This document shows, piece by piece, positions 48,265-60,362 of a stretch of 64,000 bases of DNA. Position 1 is the first letter of the stretch. Each line of letters begins with the position of its first letter. The stretch is taken from contig BSBM01000904.1 of NCBI GenBank assembly GCA_027924585.1, positions 19,739,001-19,803,000 of the forward strand, written 5' to 3'. This DNA comes from Larix kaempferi (lineage: Eukaryota > Streptophyta > Pinopsida > Pinales > Pinaceae). The notes under the pieces are model-generated. The model saw only the letters and a program-made list of their open reading frames with translations. It did no database searches and was not told the origin of the DNA. The translations under genes were made by a program, and so were the position numbers.

Positions 48265-48611
48265 TTATCATATGATAAAATCCATATCCAATGGAGACTT
48301 ATCCATGAATCCCTTGAGATTTTCCATGGGATGCACACCCTCAACTATAACTCAAATTGTAATCCACAACATAACATCCTTGTACACATCAATATGCCTA
48401 GGAAAGTCCTGGGTTTGGTAGAGGGAATATCCAACATATTTAGTTGCCATGTATCTTTTTTTCCAACCACATGTCTCATCACCTCAAAGCCTTCGCATGT
48501 ATATTTGGCAAGATGGAAATTGGCAATCTTGGCTTGGAAATTATTGTCAACTAGAAAATTGTTGATATTGAATCCAATAATGGACAAGTAAATCACCACC
48601 CTATGAGCCAA
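48265..48611 (-). pseudogene. LysM receptor kinase pseudogene (kinase-domain fragment)
   Basis: Minus-strand translation gives DNNFQAKIANFHLAKYTCEGFEVMRHVVG, in two frames around a one-base shift in an A run. It aligns with the NFG-to-APE segment of copies 1 and 3. After a deletion that removes the LDVFSFGVVMLELLSGKP segment, a frame with stops reads DVYKDVMLWITI, VEGVHPMENLKGFMD and SPLDMDF, matching HKEVMLWTTIGALVEGSNP and PLDMAF. The N-terminal edge is near the HKD loop. The resemblance is closer to copies 1 and 3 than to copy 2. It is a decayed fourth member of the cluster. Confidence 0.8.
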
Positions 48612-49579
48612 TGATAAGCGATTGAAGGACCCCTATAGAAAACCTAGGGCATGCACCCTCCTTAGTTGTCGTGCGACACCGCCTAACTTTCAGCATGGGA
48701 AATTGAATTCCTGCTACCACTTTCCAATAGACTACAACTCTTCACCTAGAACATTCCCATACCTTCTCTCTAGGTTACACTTTGATAGACCTGCAACACC
48801 TAATGAACTTCCCACACCAAATTGTGGACTTAACACCTTTAATGGTGTGTCTGACTTAGCCCTATTATACTTATCCATTACAAAGTTAAAACAATGGAAA
48901 CAAGCCACAACCACAACCCAATTGTTCGACACCCAAACCAGGTGTCATCAAGCTTTTATTATTGAAGAATACAATACAATACAATGGGCGAGGTCTAACA
49001 AATGTTTGTGACCTCAATACAAAGGAGAATCTACACTAGGCCTTAACCCCTTTACAATAGCCAAACAAGATTGGGCATTGTCTGCTTAGTGCCACCTTGC
49101 CTATGTACAACACATCTACTTCTCCCTGCAAGTATACCGCCCACAACACTTGTTCTTTAATAAACCTTCCTACCACAACAACTATCCCACTATATAATAT
49201 TAACCTTGTGCCTTAGCTTTCCATGGAGTGTTATGCCTCAAATCTTGAAAACCCTTGAACTTCTTCTTCACTAGAAGACTTTGGTACCTTTTCTCCAACT
49301 TGCTACCTTGAACGGAGATGCATCCAATGATGCCTCCTCTTGGTCTTATCTCACCTCCTCTTTATACTTACCAAATTCCTCTTGCCGATCTCGTCAAGTA
49401 GATGCACCCTTTCATCTTCCAAGAATATGTGGACACACTTTGCAACAACCTAATTGTTGAGGGTCCTTTGGTTGCAAAGTGGGAACATGGTAATGCATGA
49501 TCTAACCCATCATGTCGATAGCTACAAAAGCATTGGTTACAATGCTTAAAACTTGTAAGACTCCTAGTGACGACTGACT

Positions 49580-50050
49580 TGGTTGTTGTTCGACTTTTAC
49601 TGCTTTAGTGGGCAATATCTTATGCAATGTTCTTCTGCACATATCCAACAAATGATGGGATTACACACATGTTTGTCCTTGGATGCTTCCGAATGCTTGG
49701 GATTTTCCTCTCCCGTATTTTTGAATTCCTTACCCTTCTTCTTTCCCTTAAGGAACCACTTCTCTATCTCAACATCCTCATCTATTTTATGACCTCATAT
49801 AATCTTGGTCTTGAACTCCAATAGCTTGTCTCCTGTAGTGATCATTGTGGCAATGATTTGCGCATTTTGGTATCACAACTCATTCTACACCGAGGGCTAC
49901 AAACCGTTCATGAAGTGTCCAACAACTAATCCTCATTAGTTATTTCCTTGATTTCTAGCATGAGCCCGAAGAATGCCTTGATATATTCCTATATCTTGAT
50001 GGTGTGTCCTAAAAACATTAGCTCGTTCTTTGCAATCCAATTCTAGTTAA
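49580..50050 (-). pseudogene. Gypsy gag C-terminal part with zinc knuckle
   Basis: A zinc knuckle of the plant-gypsy C-X2-C-X3-H-X4-C type, CWICAEEHCIRYC, lies at 49612-49650 on the minus strand. It is preceded by a Lys-rich linker (WFLKGKKKGKEFKN) and a gag segment (EYIKAFFGLMLEIKEI, near 49950) with stops. Confidence 0.7.
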
Positions 50051-50100
50051 CAAGTCCAAATCATAGTAGCATAATTCAGTTGTATTGACCTTTTGTGTAT

Positions 50101-50580
50101 AGAAATTCAGAACAATTAGGAATTCGTCGAATATTCATTGTAGGCGTAATACGAATACGGGTCCTACTAGTAGAAAATTGAATTTTGAAAACCACTTTAA
50201 ACACCAAATTTTAATTATTTAATCACTATAAAATATAAATAACATTCAATTTCATACTTTCTTATAGAGATAATTATTAATAGCTAGATGTTATCTATCA
50301 CAGTGGCCTATCTTGTTCACTGAGATTTTATATTTTTTGTTTTTAAATAGTAATTTTGGTTGTAAATAAATGTCTAAAAATAAATCAATGATTTTTAATG
50401 TACATCTATGCTATATTCCCGTGTATATTTGATTCAAAGTTTTATATATAACAAGTCTACTTCCGTATTTTATCTGTATTAGTTTTTTTCATTACGTATT
50501 ATGTATCGAATCGTATTCATATCTACATACATACTCAAATTATGCTACTGTGGTCCAAACTATGCCTACAAGGCACTCTT
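50101..50580 (+). repeat. Dispersed repeat, copy 1 of 2
   Basis: Blocks such as ccaaattttaattatttaat, ataaataacattcaattt, tctacttcc and actcaaattatgctact occur in the same order at 61794-62125. The family is unknown. It lies inside the interrupted gypsy gag. Confidence 0.65.
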
Positions 50581-50649
50581 CATTTCGGCCTGGTCATCTA
50601 TCTTGAAAACACTACATCTTGACACAAGGTCTTACTCAATTCCTCCACC

Positions 50650-51180
50650 GTATCTTTGCGGTACTGATGCAGATACAACCTAGGTGGGTCAATTGCTAAT
50701 CATATTCACACAACGAAAGCACTCACACAGTCACACAACACAAATATTTGCCAAGGATTATAGCTTTTCAATAAAATGAAACAATCTCTATACAGAGGAA
50801 TTAAATTCGAGTCGCATCTCGGTTAGTCGGAATGGACATCGACCATTACAATTTATTTAGCTCTCGGAATGTACATCAAAAGCTTCTACAACTCAGATTT
50901 CTTCAAAAGTCCTCTGTCAAAGTTCCCCAAAAGATCCCTCACTCTACTCATCAACTGGTATTTATAGATGATGGTTGATTCTCAGTTCTTAGACTCTCCT
51001 TCTAGAAGTTCACATACTCCTAGGCACCACCATGCTTCATTAAATACTTCACGTGGCTCTCCTCAGCAGGTTTCGCCACCTAGCCTTCTGCAACAACCAC
51101 CACAACTTTTATGCAATTGTTTTAACTACCCGAATGCCTCTTCTTCTCAGGTTCCTGGTTAAACAGTCAGTTCATAAATA
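50650..51180 (-). repeat. LTR-like segment
   Basis: On the minus strand it has a TATA box (tataaatacc) and, downstream, a attgtttcattttattgaaa stretch. A TGTTTAACC start (about 51160) and an ...agCA end are candidate termini. It may be a solo LTR or part of a nested element in the gypsy gag. The boundaries are guesses. Confidence 0.35.
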
Positions 51181-51479
51181 GTCGGTGTCGGCTTGCCTCT
51201 CAAACCCTTTCTCTCCATCTGGTTGGTATCATCCTCAACTGTTTTGCTCCACTGTCTTGTCGCCTGCCATCAACCGCTATCAGTCGGAACTTCTGCGACA
51301 CATCCAACTTCTGTCGACTATCATCCTCAGTCATTGTCATCGACTGCTCCTGGTCAATATCCCCTCGACTGGTTCTCAACTTCCTCTCATCGACCTTTTC
51401 GCACATTGCATTGGAGGTCATCGACTATCCTCTGGGTGTTCCAGTCGTCTATCTTTGGCGATTTGTCTTGGACCCCGAT

Positions 51480-51960
51480 GCCCCTGCATTAGGTACCCTT
51501 TCAGAACATGGGTGCAACATTTATCTTGGTCCCATTTGAATTGATGTTCATTTGCTCAAGGTATTGTTCCCCATACAAGAAAAAGTTACCCAACATCTTT
51601 GGGCCGCAAGTGATATCATAAAGTTCAAGCTCCTTAATCTTGATATTTACTGAGCCTATCAAGATACCTTTTTGGAAAAAAACTAACTTGAGCAGGTTGA
51701 GGGTGTCTTCTTGGCTCTACAATTTCACTACCACAAGCTTGACTAAGTCTTCAATAACCTTTAGTCTCTCATCCACCGCTTTGGCCAGCGCTTCCATGTC
51801 TGAACTCAACACTATTACCTCATTGCATGAATTCACGATGTGCTTTACCCTTGTCTCCACAAACTGAATGGCTTAATGTTGTTGGTCCAAGATCTCTTGA
51901 AGTTTTTCAATGAGGTCCCAGTCCAACAAGCTTTACCTTGGTATTGGTGACCATAGAGAC
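51480..51960 (-). pseudogene. Gypsy gag N-terminal part
   Basis: The minus-strand frame contains MEALAKAVDERLKVIEDLVK (coiled-coil-like) and then KELELYDITCGPKMLGNFFL and EQYLEQMNINSNGTKINV, the start of the plant gypsy capsid domain. The match ends at about 51480, where foreign sequence begins. Confidence 0.7.
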
Positions 51961-52650
51961 CTTCCCACTGTCACTTTCTTCATGTTCCGAACTGGTCTCG
52001 ACATCCAAACCTGCCACGGGAACCTTCCCATACTTAGTTACTTTGTCAAATGATCATTGTCCCACCTGCAATCACAACCAAAGATCTTACCTTACTATGT
52101 AGACTACTTCATTCAAGGTGCATGTTGTCTTCAATGCCCTCCAATCTTGAGTTTGTCACCTTGGCTACTTTATCCACTTGCTCGACTCTTTGTTGGAACC
52201 TCCTACCTATCGAGTTATGGAGAAGTCTTGCCCTAGCTAGTATAAAACACACCAAACTTCAAGCTACTAATGAACTCCATTGCATCACAAGGTCATAGTT
52301 CAATCCAACCTTACTTCTAGTGATGAACCCTTCCATGAACTTGCATGCATGCTCTTTAGCCAATTGTCATTGTCTAGATGATTACGAAGAGCTATACCAA
52401 AACTTCACTTTTAGCTATGATACCAACTTTCATATTCAGAACAATTATGTGGAGTTTTGTTGTGACCTTCTTTCATGCTCTAACACCAACTATCACAACC
52501 CGAGTGCACACACCCTCCTAATGCCCAAATTTTTATTTTTGGTCCCTAGTTGTCGTGCAACACCACCTAACTTTTGGCACATGAACTTGGCTGCCCACAA
52601 CTACTTTCCAGTGGGCTACGCCTCTTCACCTAAACCATACCCATACCTTC

Positions 52651-55600
52651 ATTCTGCCAGAGCTTGCACTGGTGCTGTGTCGTTGTGCCAACCTTTGGTT
52701 GTCAACTACTGGGCCAAGCCCGCTCCATCGGAATGACTCGTATACAAGGGGATTCGTCACGTATAGGCTGCGACGTTACAACCCTAGTCACACATAAAGA
52801 ATAATTGAAGGGAAAGCTCTATTCAATTTGGTTTATATTATATAATGCAACTGGATAGCCATGAAAGGGCACACTGAACATTAAAAGATGAGTGAAAGTT
52901 GACATAGGGACTTATATTCCGACTTCTTTACATAGGATGCCGTTGCAGGCAATTTTAAATTGCCCTTCACCGGTCAATTTGAGACTCTGGGTGCAAACCT
53001 TGTATTTTATTTGACAGGTTACCAACTCCAGTGGGAAAGGATCTATCATCGTCCATAATTGAATTAGTATCTTCCCTATCAATCTCAGAATCTGGTTTAT
53101 AACGATCAAGAGTTTAAACAAGATAGCCCCACTTGTAAAATCAGCACAAGAAATTTACAATTATTTATAAGATCTCCCAACTGTCAAAATCTCTGCACCG
53201 CACTACTAAAGAAATGTACAATTATCGACAGCCAAACGCCTTTCCAAAGATTAGGAAGTGCTATCAATATTGTATGTTTTGTCAAAGCACAATGAAATCA
53301 TACGTTCAACAGAATTAATATTGCAGTGAACAAAACATATTCAACCCAACCCATTTTCTGGTTGGGTTTTCATTCACTGTATAAACCTTGAAAATATTTA
53401 AACACGGGAATCTCTATGGCTTGTGAACAAGTACAGAGCTTGATAAGGGTCACATAAAGCTCTTATAGCACAAGGCTGAACTGTAGATTTGGGTTGTTTA
53501 GGATTTAACTGCTGAAATTCAAAGTAAAATAAGAATCATGTTTAAAAACTAGGTGCAAACCATGTTAGAAAAGCTGTGTCGTAGACCTTGTATGCATGCG
53601 TGTGAGCAGGCAAGCATATGGGCAATTAATGCACTCAATATCTCTAGCATGAGGAAAGTTGATTGATGGATTTATGTCTATATATCGAGTGTTTGAGTTG
53701 GAAATATTGCACATTGCCATGATCACTTTCCGCATCATCAACCCACATAGTACTATCGGTCAACATGATAGGCTTAACAGGTGGGTATAAGGTAAGTTTA
53801 TTGGTTGAGGTACTCAAAGAAATTGTCATGGAATTATGTCTAGATAATGAGTATTCGATATAATGAGTATTTGAGTTGTAGATCTTGCATGATGAAATAT
53901 TGATTGGGGAATAAATTATGATATATAAATGAGAAAATATATTGCTTTGTATTAAGAGGTCAAGGGGGCTTAATTATGTTATATGTCAATACAAATATTT
54001 AGGGTATATTTTATTTCATTTCATGGAGAGGAAGCAAAGAAAAAATTAGGGTACAAGGGCATAAGGTATTGAGTTTGATGGACAAGAGATACTCAATCAA
54101 GACATAGGATGGTTGATGCTAGTACTCTATTGAAGGGTTTTCATGTTGCTCATGTGCTTAGTTGGTTAATGGATCTCCAGATTGTTAATGGACTTGAGGT
54201 AATGAAGGATTATGCTCTCTATATCTTATGTGATTGTTATCAATTGGAAGTGTAATTTAGGTGCATATTTCGTGTCTTGAAATCATGTGTCTTTGTATTC
54301 CTTCCAATGTAGCTTTCCTCCTTGAGTCCATTTGAATTTGTTTTTCTCTAGAAAAAGCATTTCGTGTGATCTCTAAAATCATCCCATCTACTAGAGAGCA
54401 TCTAGGTTTGTGTATTGTGACCTTGTCCCTTTCGAATCTTCCTAAAGAAAGCCTCATGCAATCCTTGGTTTACCTCATTTTCCCATTGTATAAAACACTA
54501 GTCTCCAATTCCTTCATGACTCTTATATTTTACAAAAAACAAAACACTTTGTTTTTCTAAAATTACTCTTCATTTTCACCATGTACTCCATTGTTAAACT
54601 CTAGATGTTAGGTGTGGTGGCAATGGCCTTTCTCTTAGTTGTCCATAAGCTATCATCGATTTTAGGAATTCAATCTTAAGATGCTAGTTTGTGTGCTAAC
54701 ATGGAAGAACAAGAATCTCTAAGATGATGGATATATTCTTAAAATTGTAGAAAACTTGGTGGAGGAGGTTGAAAGATACAACTACAAATTGACCAGTCGC
54801 CCCTGCAATCCCGGTGGGATCATTATTAGCATTATACTATTATTTTATTTAGCATCTTGTTTGCTTATACTAAGATGCGTTAGGGCTCCTGTTTGTTAGA
54901 AATTGATAATATGATATAAAGAGGGTATTAAAAATGGGTTGATAAAAATTGATACCTACAATATCCTGTGAAACTAGGGGTTTTCTTAATTGGAAAGATA
55001 TAATGGGAGGGGGGTTCAACAATACAATTTTAGGAGGCATTTTCCAATATTTAGTGAAATTAGGGACCTTCTTTAATATCCTGTGAACAGTCGTGTATTT
55101 TACCACCCTTAATCGGAAAAAAATAATAAGAATATTGGTTCTATTCCCCAAACTATTTTCATTGAATATCCAGTTGATTCCTTATCAACAAAATAATGCT
55201 TCTATTTTATAAATAATCATTTTGCTTCTTTGTTGGTAGAATGACAATATGAAATTTTTGAGCATCGCTCATTTTACTCACATTATCACTCAATTAGTCT
55301 GTGTCTTACCCTTAACTGTGATCATTAAATGAATCTCAGCCATTTATTTACAACTCCATATATTTCAGTCACATTTAAATGTAAAATGAGCTCTTGGTAA
55401 AATGAATGTGACTATCGCTCCTTATGAATAGAAGATAAAATATCTTCATAATTCACATTAGAGAATGAACTTTGCTAATTTCAAATATCTATCTCAACTT
55501 TCAAATCTCTATCTCCTTGCTAATTGTGAAAGGTATAAATGGACATGCATTTTTCCCTTTGCATTTATTTTTATATTCATTTTATATGAAGGTATGTTTT

Positions 55601-56419
55601 TGTTATTCATTTTCTCACATGATCTTGGGGACAAGGAAACATAATTCAATGGTGTAAGACGTTTTATTATATAATTCAATATCTAATCAAATGGTTATTA
55701 TTATTGTTGTAAGATGTTTTATTATATAACACACACAAATATGTTTAAGAAACCATGACCCAAGGATATCTAAAAAGAATTGACCCTGGTTCATAAAAAC
55801 CCACACCTTAACCGAATAAAGTAGTGAAAATTGACATACACTCTTATTTTTTAAATATTAGAAAGTTTAACAATATATTGTATATGGCCTTTTATATTAA
55901 TAATTAATAAATAATTTAATTATTATTTTCAATTTAATTACAAATAAACATTAATTATAAATTTAATAATAACTTTTAATAAATATTTAATAATTACAAA
56001 TTATAACTAAATTTAAATATTTAATATTATTTAAAAAAATTACTACTATACAGAACACCCCCACACATATATAACCAACATAAATTTTACACACCAATGT
56101 AATTAATCTAAAAAAATTCAAAAATTGAAATTTTCAAGAATTAATAAATCCATAACTAAAATCTACTCACTCCACTTTAATAGATGATCGCAAAACACTT
56201 ACTAAGAAGAAGAGTTGCACATTGCATCTAACATTATATGGCATTGTCAAGTTTACAAAGAATCAAATAATGCAAATTGAAAGTAAGTTAAATATTTTAA
56301 TACTTTAAAATATTAATAAGATTTTATTTTAAAGTAAAATTATATAATAAGAAAAATAAAATAAAAATAATTTACATTTTTTAAACTTTATATTAATATA
56401 AATTAAATATTTATGCTAT
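52651..56419. other. Intergenic, no gene recognised
   Basis: A stretch at 52795-52890 (attcaattt...tggatagccatgaaag.gggcacactgaa) recurs at about 62385-62480. The minus-strand frame at 54870-55151 and other short frames show no family motif. The interval becomes increasingly AT-rich after 55850. Confidence 0.5.
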
Positions 56420-56420
56420 G

Positions 56421-56465
<45 letters not shown>

Positions 56466-58310
56466 CACCATAAATAATGAATATCAAAGTTGATAAATAA
56501 AATAATAAAAATGATGTTAAACAAAATTACGTAGAGTCTTATTATATATATATATATATATATATATAATTTAAATTAAATTAAATTTATTATTATTAAA
56601 TTTTAATTTTATATAATATTATATTAAACCATATTTCAACATAGTATAACTTTAAATAAAATATTCCATATAAATTAAATAACTTAAATATTTTTATATG
56701 ATAAATTTAGTGTTTTTGCCACTTAAGTAGTATACTAAAATATGTTTTTGATATTTCAAATTAAAATATTTAGTTTTTTCTTTTTTTTCTTTTTCTCCAT
56801 TGAAATCATGGCTATGGTTAAGTATTCGATGTACAAGCATAAGTTAAACAATATACCTTCCATCCTAAAATTGCTCTTAACTCTAACTAAAATATTTTCT
56901 TTAAGAATGTCTTGCCTACACCCACATTGGATCTCATTTCCATAATATTTGCTCCAGCATTTGTCATTAACCTCTCTAACCTTCCAACTTCTCAAAACTA
57001 TGATGAACTAAACTTTTTTAGCATAGGAATAATACTTTAAAACAAATCAAATAATTTATACCTTATCTTTTTTAAGGTCTAATAAACTAATTTTGATCTC
57101 AGTGTATGTTAACCACCATCATAATCACCATCATATTAATTGAATCAAAATTATAAGCAACTCAATATTATTACCAACATATAAAGATAAGACCAACATT
57201 TGTAGAACATGATACTATGCCATTAGAATTCATCACTTTGATTTTTAAAACCCTTCTATCCTCTTTCACAAAAGCAATGCATCACTTTGAATTTTATTGA
57301 CCAAAATTTGATATTTGTTTGGATATATATGACATATTTACATCAAAATAAATGTAGAATACAAATTTGATTTTATATAAATTAATGTTATAAATTTGAT
57401 TTTATATCTAGACTAAATATCCACTTAACTTGTGGTAAGTGAACACTAATAGGTCACAAGTTAAGCTCCACGAACAAGTTAATTGTTTTTATCCATGCAT
57501 TAGCTACAGATTATTCATGCATCAACTACTAGTTTCCAATGTAGTTCACAACCCCGTAGAGGAGTTGCTACATTCATGGGAAGAATTCACAGGGGGCACC
57601 CACATCAAGTGAGGCACTTATATATCTATGCATAGCCACGCATCAACTACTAGTTATCCATGCATAGCTAGTTATTTTTTATATATTGTTTTATAATTGT
57701 TTATTTCAAATTTGAAACTAGTGCCATAAAAAAATCAATCTACACAGTACACTTGTTGCATCCTCGTGCAATCTAAAAAAAGCATAGTAGCTAGTTCATC
57801 CCAAATTCTTACTTATTCTACTGCTTATCCATGTATCGGCTATATCCATGCATGAGCTATGAGCTACTTATTTTTTATATTGTTTTTTTCTTTTATAATT
57901 ATTTCTTTTGAATTTGGAATTACTGCCATAAAATCAATATGGACAATACACTTGTTTCATCCTAGTGCAATCTAGGAAAAACTTATGAATGCTAGTCGGC
58001 CCCAAATTCTAAGATATAAACATAAAATCAATATCGACAATACACTCTTCTCATCCTCATGTAATCTAAAGAAAAACATAAATACTAATCCACCCCAAAT
58101 TCTAAGATATAAACATCTATAGATATAAAGATTTAAACACTTGTTGTATAATCAATGTATTATATAATTGAAATATCCACTCCAAACATCAAAATATAAT
58201 TTAATCCAACAAATAAACAACTACCATGAATACCAAAACATAACTCCCATGAATATTAGTAAACTTCTTTGGCAGTAACCTACAGAAGACACTACCAAAA
58301 TAAAAACCTA
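56420..58310 (+). repeat. Segmental repeat left of LysM kinase 3
   Basis: Similarity to 62490-63520 runs in the same orientation: long AT stretches (56431-56461, 56546-56568), aacatagtataactttaaat, cacttaagtagtat, attgctcttaact, tgcctacac and cctctaacctt. It resumes at 58165 with catcaaaatataatttaatc and ends with gacactacca. A Helitron-like element (57408-58123) interrupts this copy. Confidence 0.75.
57408..58123 (-). mobile_element. Helitron-like element, copy C
   Basis: Read on the minus strand it begins TCTATAGATG after an A and has the tgtttatatcttagaattt 5-prime block. It ends with the hairpin gcttaacttgtgac ... ccacaagttaag, then 12 nt and CTAG (57408-57411). The interior is rearranged: a partial second 5-prime segment lies at about 57950-58030 and there are several gcatcaactactagtt repeats. 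The base after CTAG is A, not T. Confidence 0.55.
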
Positions 58311-58385
58311 TAAACAATTGAGGATTGATGAGGCTTGAACGTGAAACATAGCACTCACAAATGTCTCAAGGAAATCTTCCACAAT

Positions 58386-60362
58386 TTAGTTTATTTTTGT
58401 GTAAGATCCAGATCCTCGGCGAGAGAGAACCCTCTGAATGAGATTGAAGCTGCTGCTGCTGTTGAGATAGGAATCGGTCCAGTCTGCTTCTAACGAGGGG
58501 GCCGGAGGAGCAGATTGCCAGGCGTAAAGTGCCTTCTGAATCTGCTCAATTGTCGGCCGACGATTCAAATCCTCATCAACACAGATCCTCGCCATCTCAG
58601 CCATGGCGAAAGCCATATCCAACGGATACGCACTCTTCAAAGCCGGATCCATGAAACCCTGAAGCTTCTCCTTGGGATTCGAACCCTCGAGCAAAGCCCC
58701 AATTGTATTCCACAGCATAACTTGCTTGTGCACATCTCCATGCAAGGGGAAAGCCGCGGGTTTGCCAGAGAGAAGCTCCAGAATAACTACCCCAAATGAG
58801 AAGACGTCGAGCTTCTGAGTTACGAGGCCATGGGCACCATATTCGGGCGCCATGTATCCCTTTGTGCCCACGACATGTCTCGTCACTGAAAAAACTTCGT
58901 CTGCAGATATCGCAAGACCGAAATTGGCAATCTTGGCTCGGAAATTGCCATCGAGCAGAACGTTGCTGCTCTTGATGTCTTTGTGGATGTAGGGGGGAAC
59001 GACGTAATTGTGAAGATAATGGAGCCCATTTGCCACATCCAAGGCGATCTCGAGCCTCTGCTTCCAGCTGAGAACAGGCAAATTCATGCCCTCCAGGTAG
59101 TCGGCGAGAGAGCCATTGTCGGCATACTGGAAGACAAGATATGAACAGCTATCGGACACACAGACGCCCAACAATTGCACCAGATTGAAGTGGTTCAGCT
59201 TTTGAAAAATCCCAACTTGCTGGGAGACGTCGCTCTGAATCTTCTTGATGGCCACTGGGATTCCATCGATGACGCCGCGGAAGACAATGCGGCCGATTCT
59301 GTTCGCCACGTTGAAATTCCCGGTCGCCGCTTCCATGTCCTTCAATTCGTAGTGCAGCAACGTTTGCCGGCTCCTCGCTTTCAATCCGACGACCCGCTCG
59401 TCGGGCGGTGCTGTGTGCATCGTCGCTGCCTGTGTTCCGTCGAGCTCTATATTCCTGGGCTCCGAGATCGATTGCCCCTTTGTTTTCCCTCTTCTCAACA
59501 AGAGAACACAGCAAACTGCCGCCGCCAACATCAAGCCCACTGCGGCGGCGGTTCCTACAGAAATACCGAGTCGGATTCCCGAGTTCAAGCCGCCTCTTCT
59601 TCTTATCCGGGCAACGAAATTCGTACTCGTGGGCGCCTTTCGAAGAGGAACCAAGAGGGTCGTGTACGGGAAAAGGGTGTCGACGCGGCCATTGGTGAGA
59701 TTGTTGGCATCCCTTAATTGCTGTACCGTGGCTCCATATAGAAGTGCGATGGCCTCCAGAGTGTCTGTTTTTCGGACCAAATAAGACATTAGGTAGTTGA
59801 ATCCCTGCCCAGCTTGCGCAGTAGTCGGGCAGGCGCATCTGAGAGGAACCCGGATGCTCTTGCCGATCTGAGCTTTGGTTAGATTGACAAAGTTCTGCTG
59901 CATCATGGCCTGGCAAGTAGAAAGCCCCTGGTAAGTGTTGTTGGCCATGATCAAATATGAATCTCCCGCTTGAACAACGTGGGTTGTGTTGGCCTGTGAG
60001 TGGTTTCCCACACAGGAACAGTTGATCGGAGCTATGATTGCTTTGTCGATTGCAAGGAGCTGGGAGTCGGAAAGCTTGTTGATCTGGGCCATCCGGGACT
60101 TGTCGGAGCTGAGCAGCCGGCTGATGTTTGCCAGGTTCTGGTAACCGGTTTGGGCTCTGTAAATTGCATAGGCCTGGCAGATCCGCTTTTGGCCATTGCA
60201 GGTGTAGCCGTAGGCGATGTCGGGGGAATTAGTGGTAGTAGAGCAGTCCAGTTGGGCTTTCTTCTCATACAACTGTTGCCCTGATGCAGGGCCTGCAATC
60301 AAAGAAGACGTAATAACAATAATAAGAAGGATCCATTGCGGGCATGCCAGTCCGGCGCCCAT
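58386..60362 (-). CDS. LysM receptor-like (pseudo)kinase, LYK4/LYK5-like (copy 3)
   Basis: An intronless 658-residue receptor, close paralogue of the gene at 6166. It has a signal peptide (about 1-28), a LysM ectodomain with CSC (115-117) and CAC (176-178), a short basic stalk in place of the proline-rich one, a membrane helix (about 264-289) and a kinase domain (about 345-620). Lys373, HKD (460-462), Asn467 and APE (505-507) are kept. DFG is NFG (480-482), the glycine loop is IGRIVFRG, and the alpha-C position that is Glu in copy 1 (SEQIGI) is Gln here (SQQVGI), so activity is even less likely. The family role is co-receptor in chitin or LCO perception (inference). The frame extends upstream to a GTG at 60404; the ATG at 60362 gives the signal peptide. 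Compared with copy 1 it has a longer C-terminal tail ending RGSGSYTKIN. Confidence 0.95.
   Translation of the reverse strand: MGAGLACPQWILLIIVITSSLIAGPASGQQLYEKKAQLDCSTTTNSPDIAYGYTCNGQKRICQAYAIYRAQTGYQNLANISRLLSSDKSRMAQINKLSDSQLLAIDKAIIAPINCSCVGNHSQANTTHVVQAGDSYLIMANNTYQGLSTCQAMMQQNFVNLTKAQIGKSIRVPLRCACPTTAQAGQGFNYLMSYLVRKTDTLEAIALLYGATVQQLRDANNLTNGRVDTLFPYTTLLVPLRKAPTSTNFVARIRRRGGLNSGIRLGISVGTAAAVGLMLAAAVCCVLLLRRGKTKGQSISEPRNIELDGTQAATMHTAPPDERVVGLKARSRQTLLHYELKDMEAATGNFNVANRIGRIVFRGVIDGIPVAIKKIQSDVSQQVGIFQKLNHFNLVQLLGVCVSDSCSYLVFQYADNGSLADYLEGMNLPVLSWKQRLEIALDVANGLHYLHNYVVPPYIHKDIKSSNVLLDGNFRAKIANFGLAISADEVFSVTRHVVGTKGYMAPEYGAHGLVTQKLDVFSFGVVILELLSGKPAAFPLHGDVHKQVMLWNTIGALLEGSNPKEKLQGFMDPALKSAYPLDMAFAMAEMARICVDEDLNRRPTIEQIQKALYAWQSAPPAPSLEADWTDSYLNSSSSFNLIQRVLSRRGSGSYTKIN

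Larger units (their letters stand above)
48640..52650 (-). mobile_element. Degraded Ty3/gypsy element with nested repeats
   Basis: Similar terminal segments (gttgtcgtgc(g/a)acacc(g/a)cctaac, then tcttcacct and cccatacct) lie at 48662-48765 and 52543-52645 in the same orientation and may be LTR remnants. Near 52410-52490, minus-strand sequences such as tggtatcatagc and tggtgttagagcatg resemble the initiator-Met primer site. The gag is split by an unrelated insertion at about 50090-51480. No RT or integrase was found. Confidence 0.55.

Noticed and set aside
48622-52736. Plus-strand ORFs at 48622-49011 and 52320-52736 with a shared SCRATPPNF segment
   Set aside because: The shared segment is a repeated, probably LTR-derived DNA block at both ends of a gypsy remnant, not a conserved protein.
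59149-59916. Long alternate-frame ORF (255 codons) inside LysM kinase 3
   Set aside because: It overlaps a conserved receptor gene in the same region. Its counterpart in copy 1 (6261-6740) is similar only because the underlying gene is conserved and relatively GC-rich, so stops are rare in the shadow frames.
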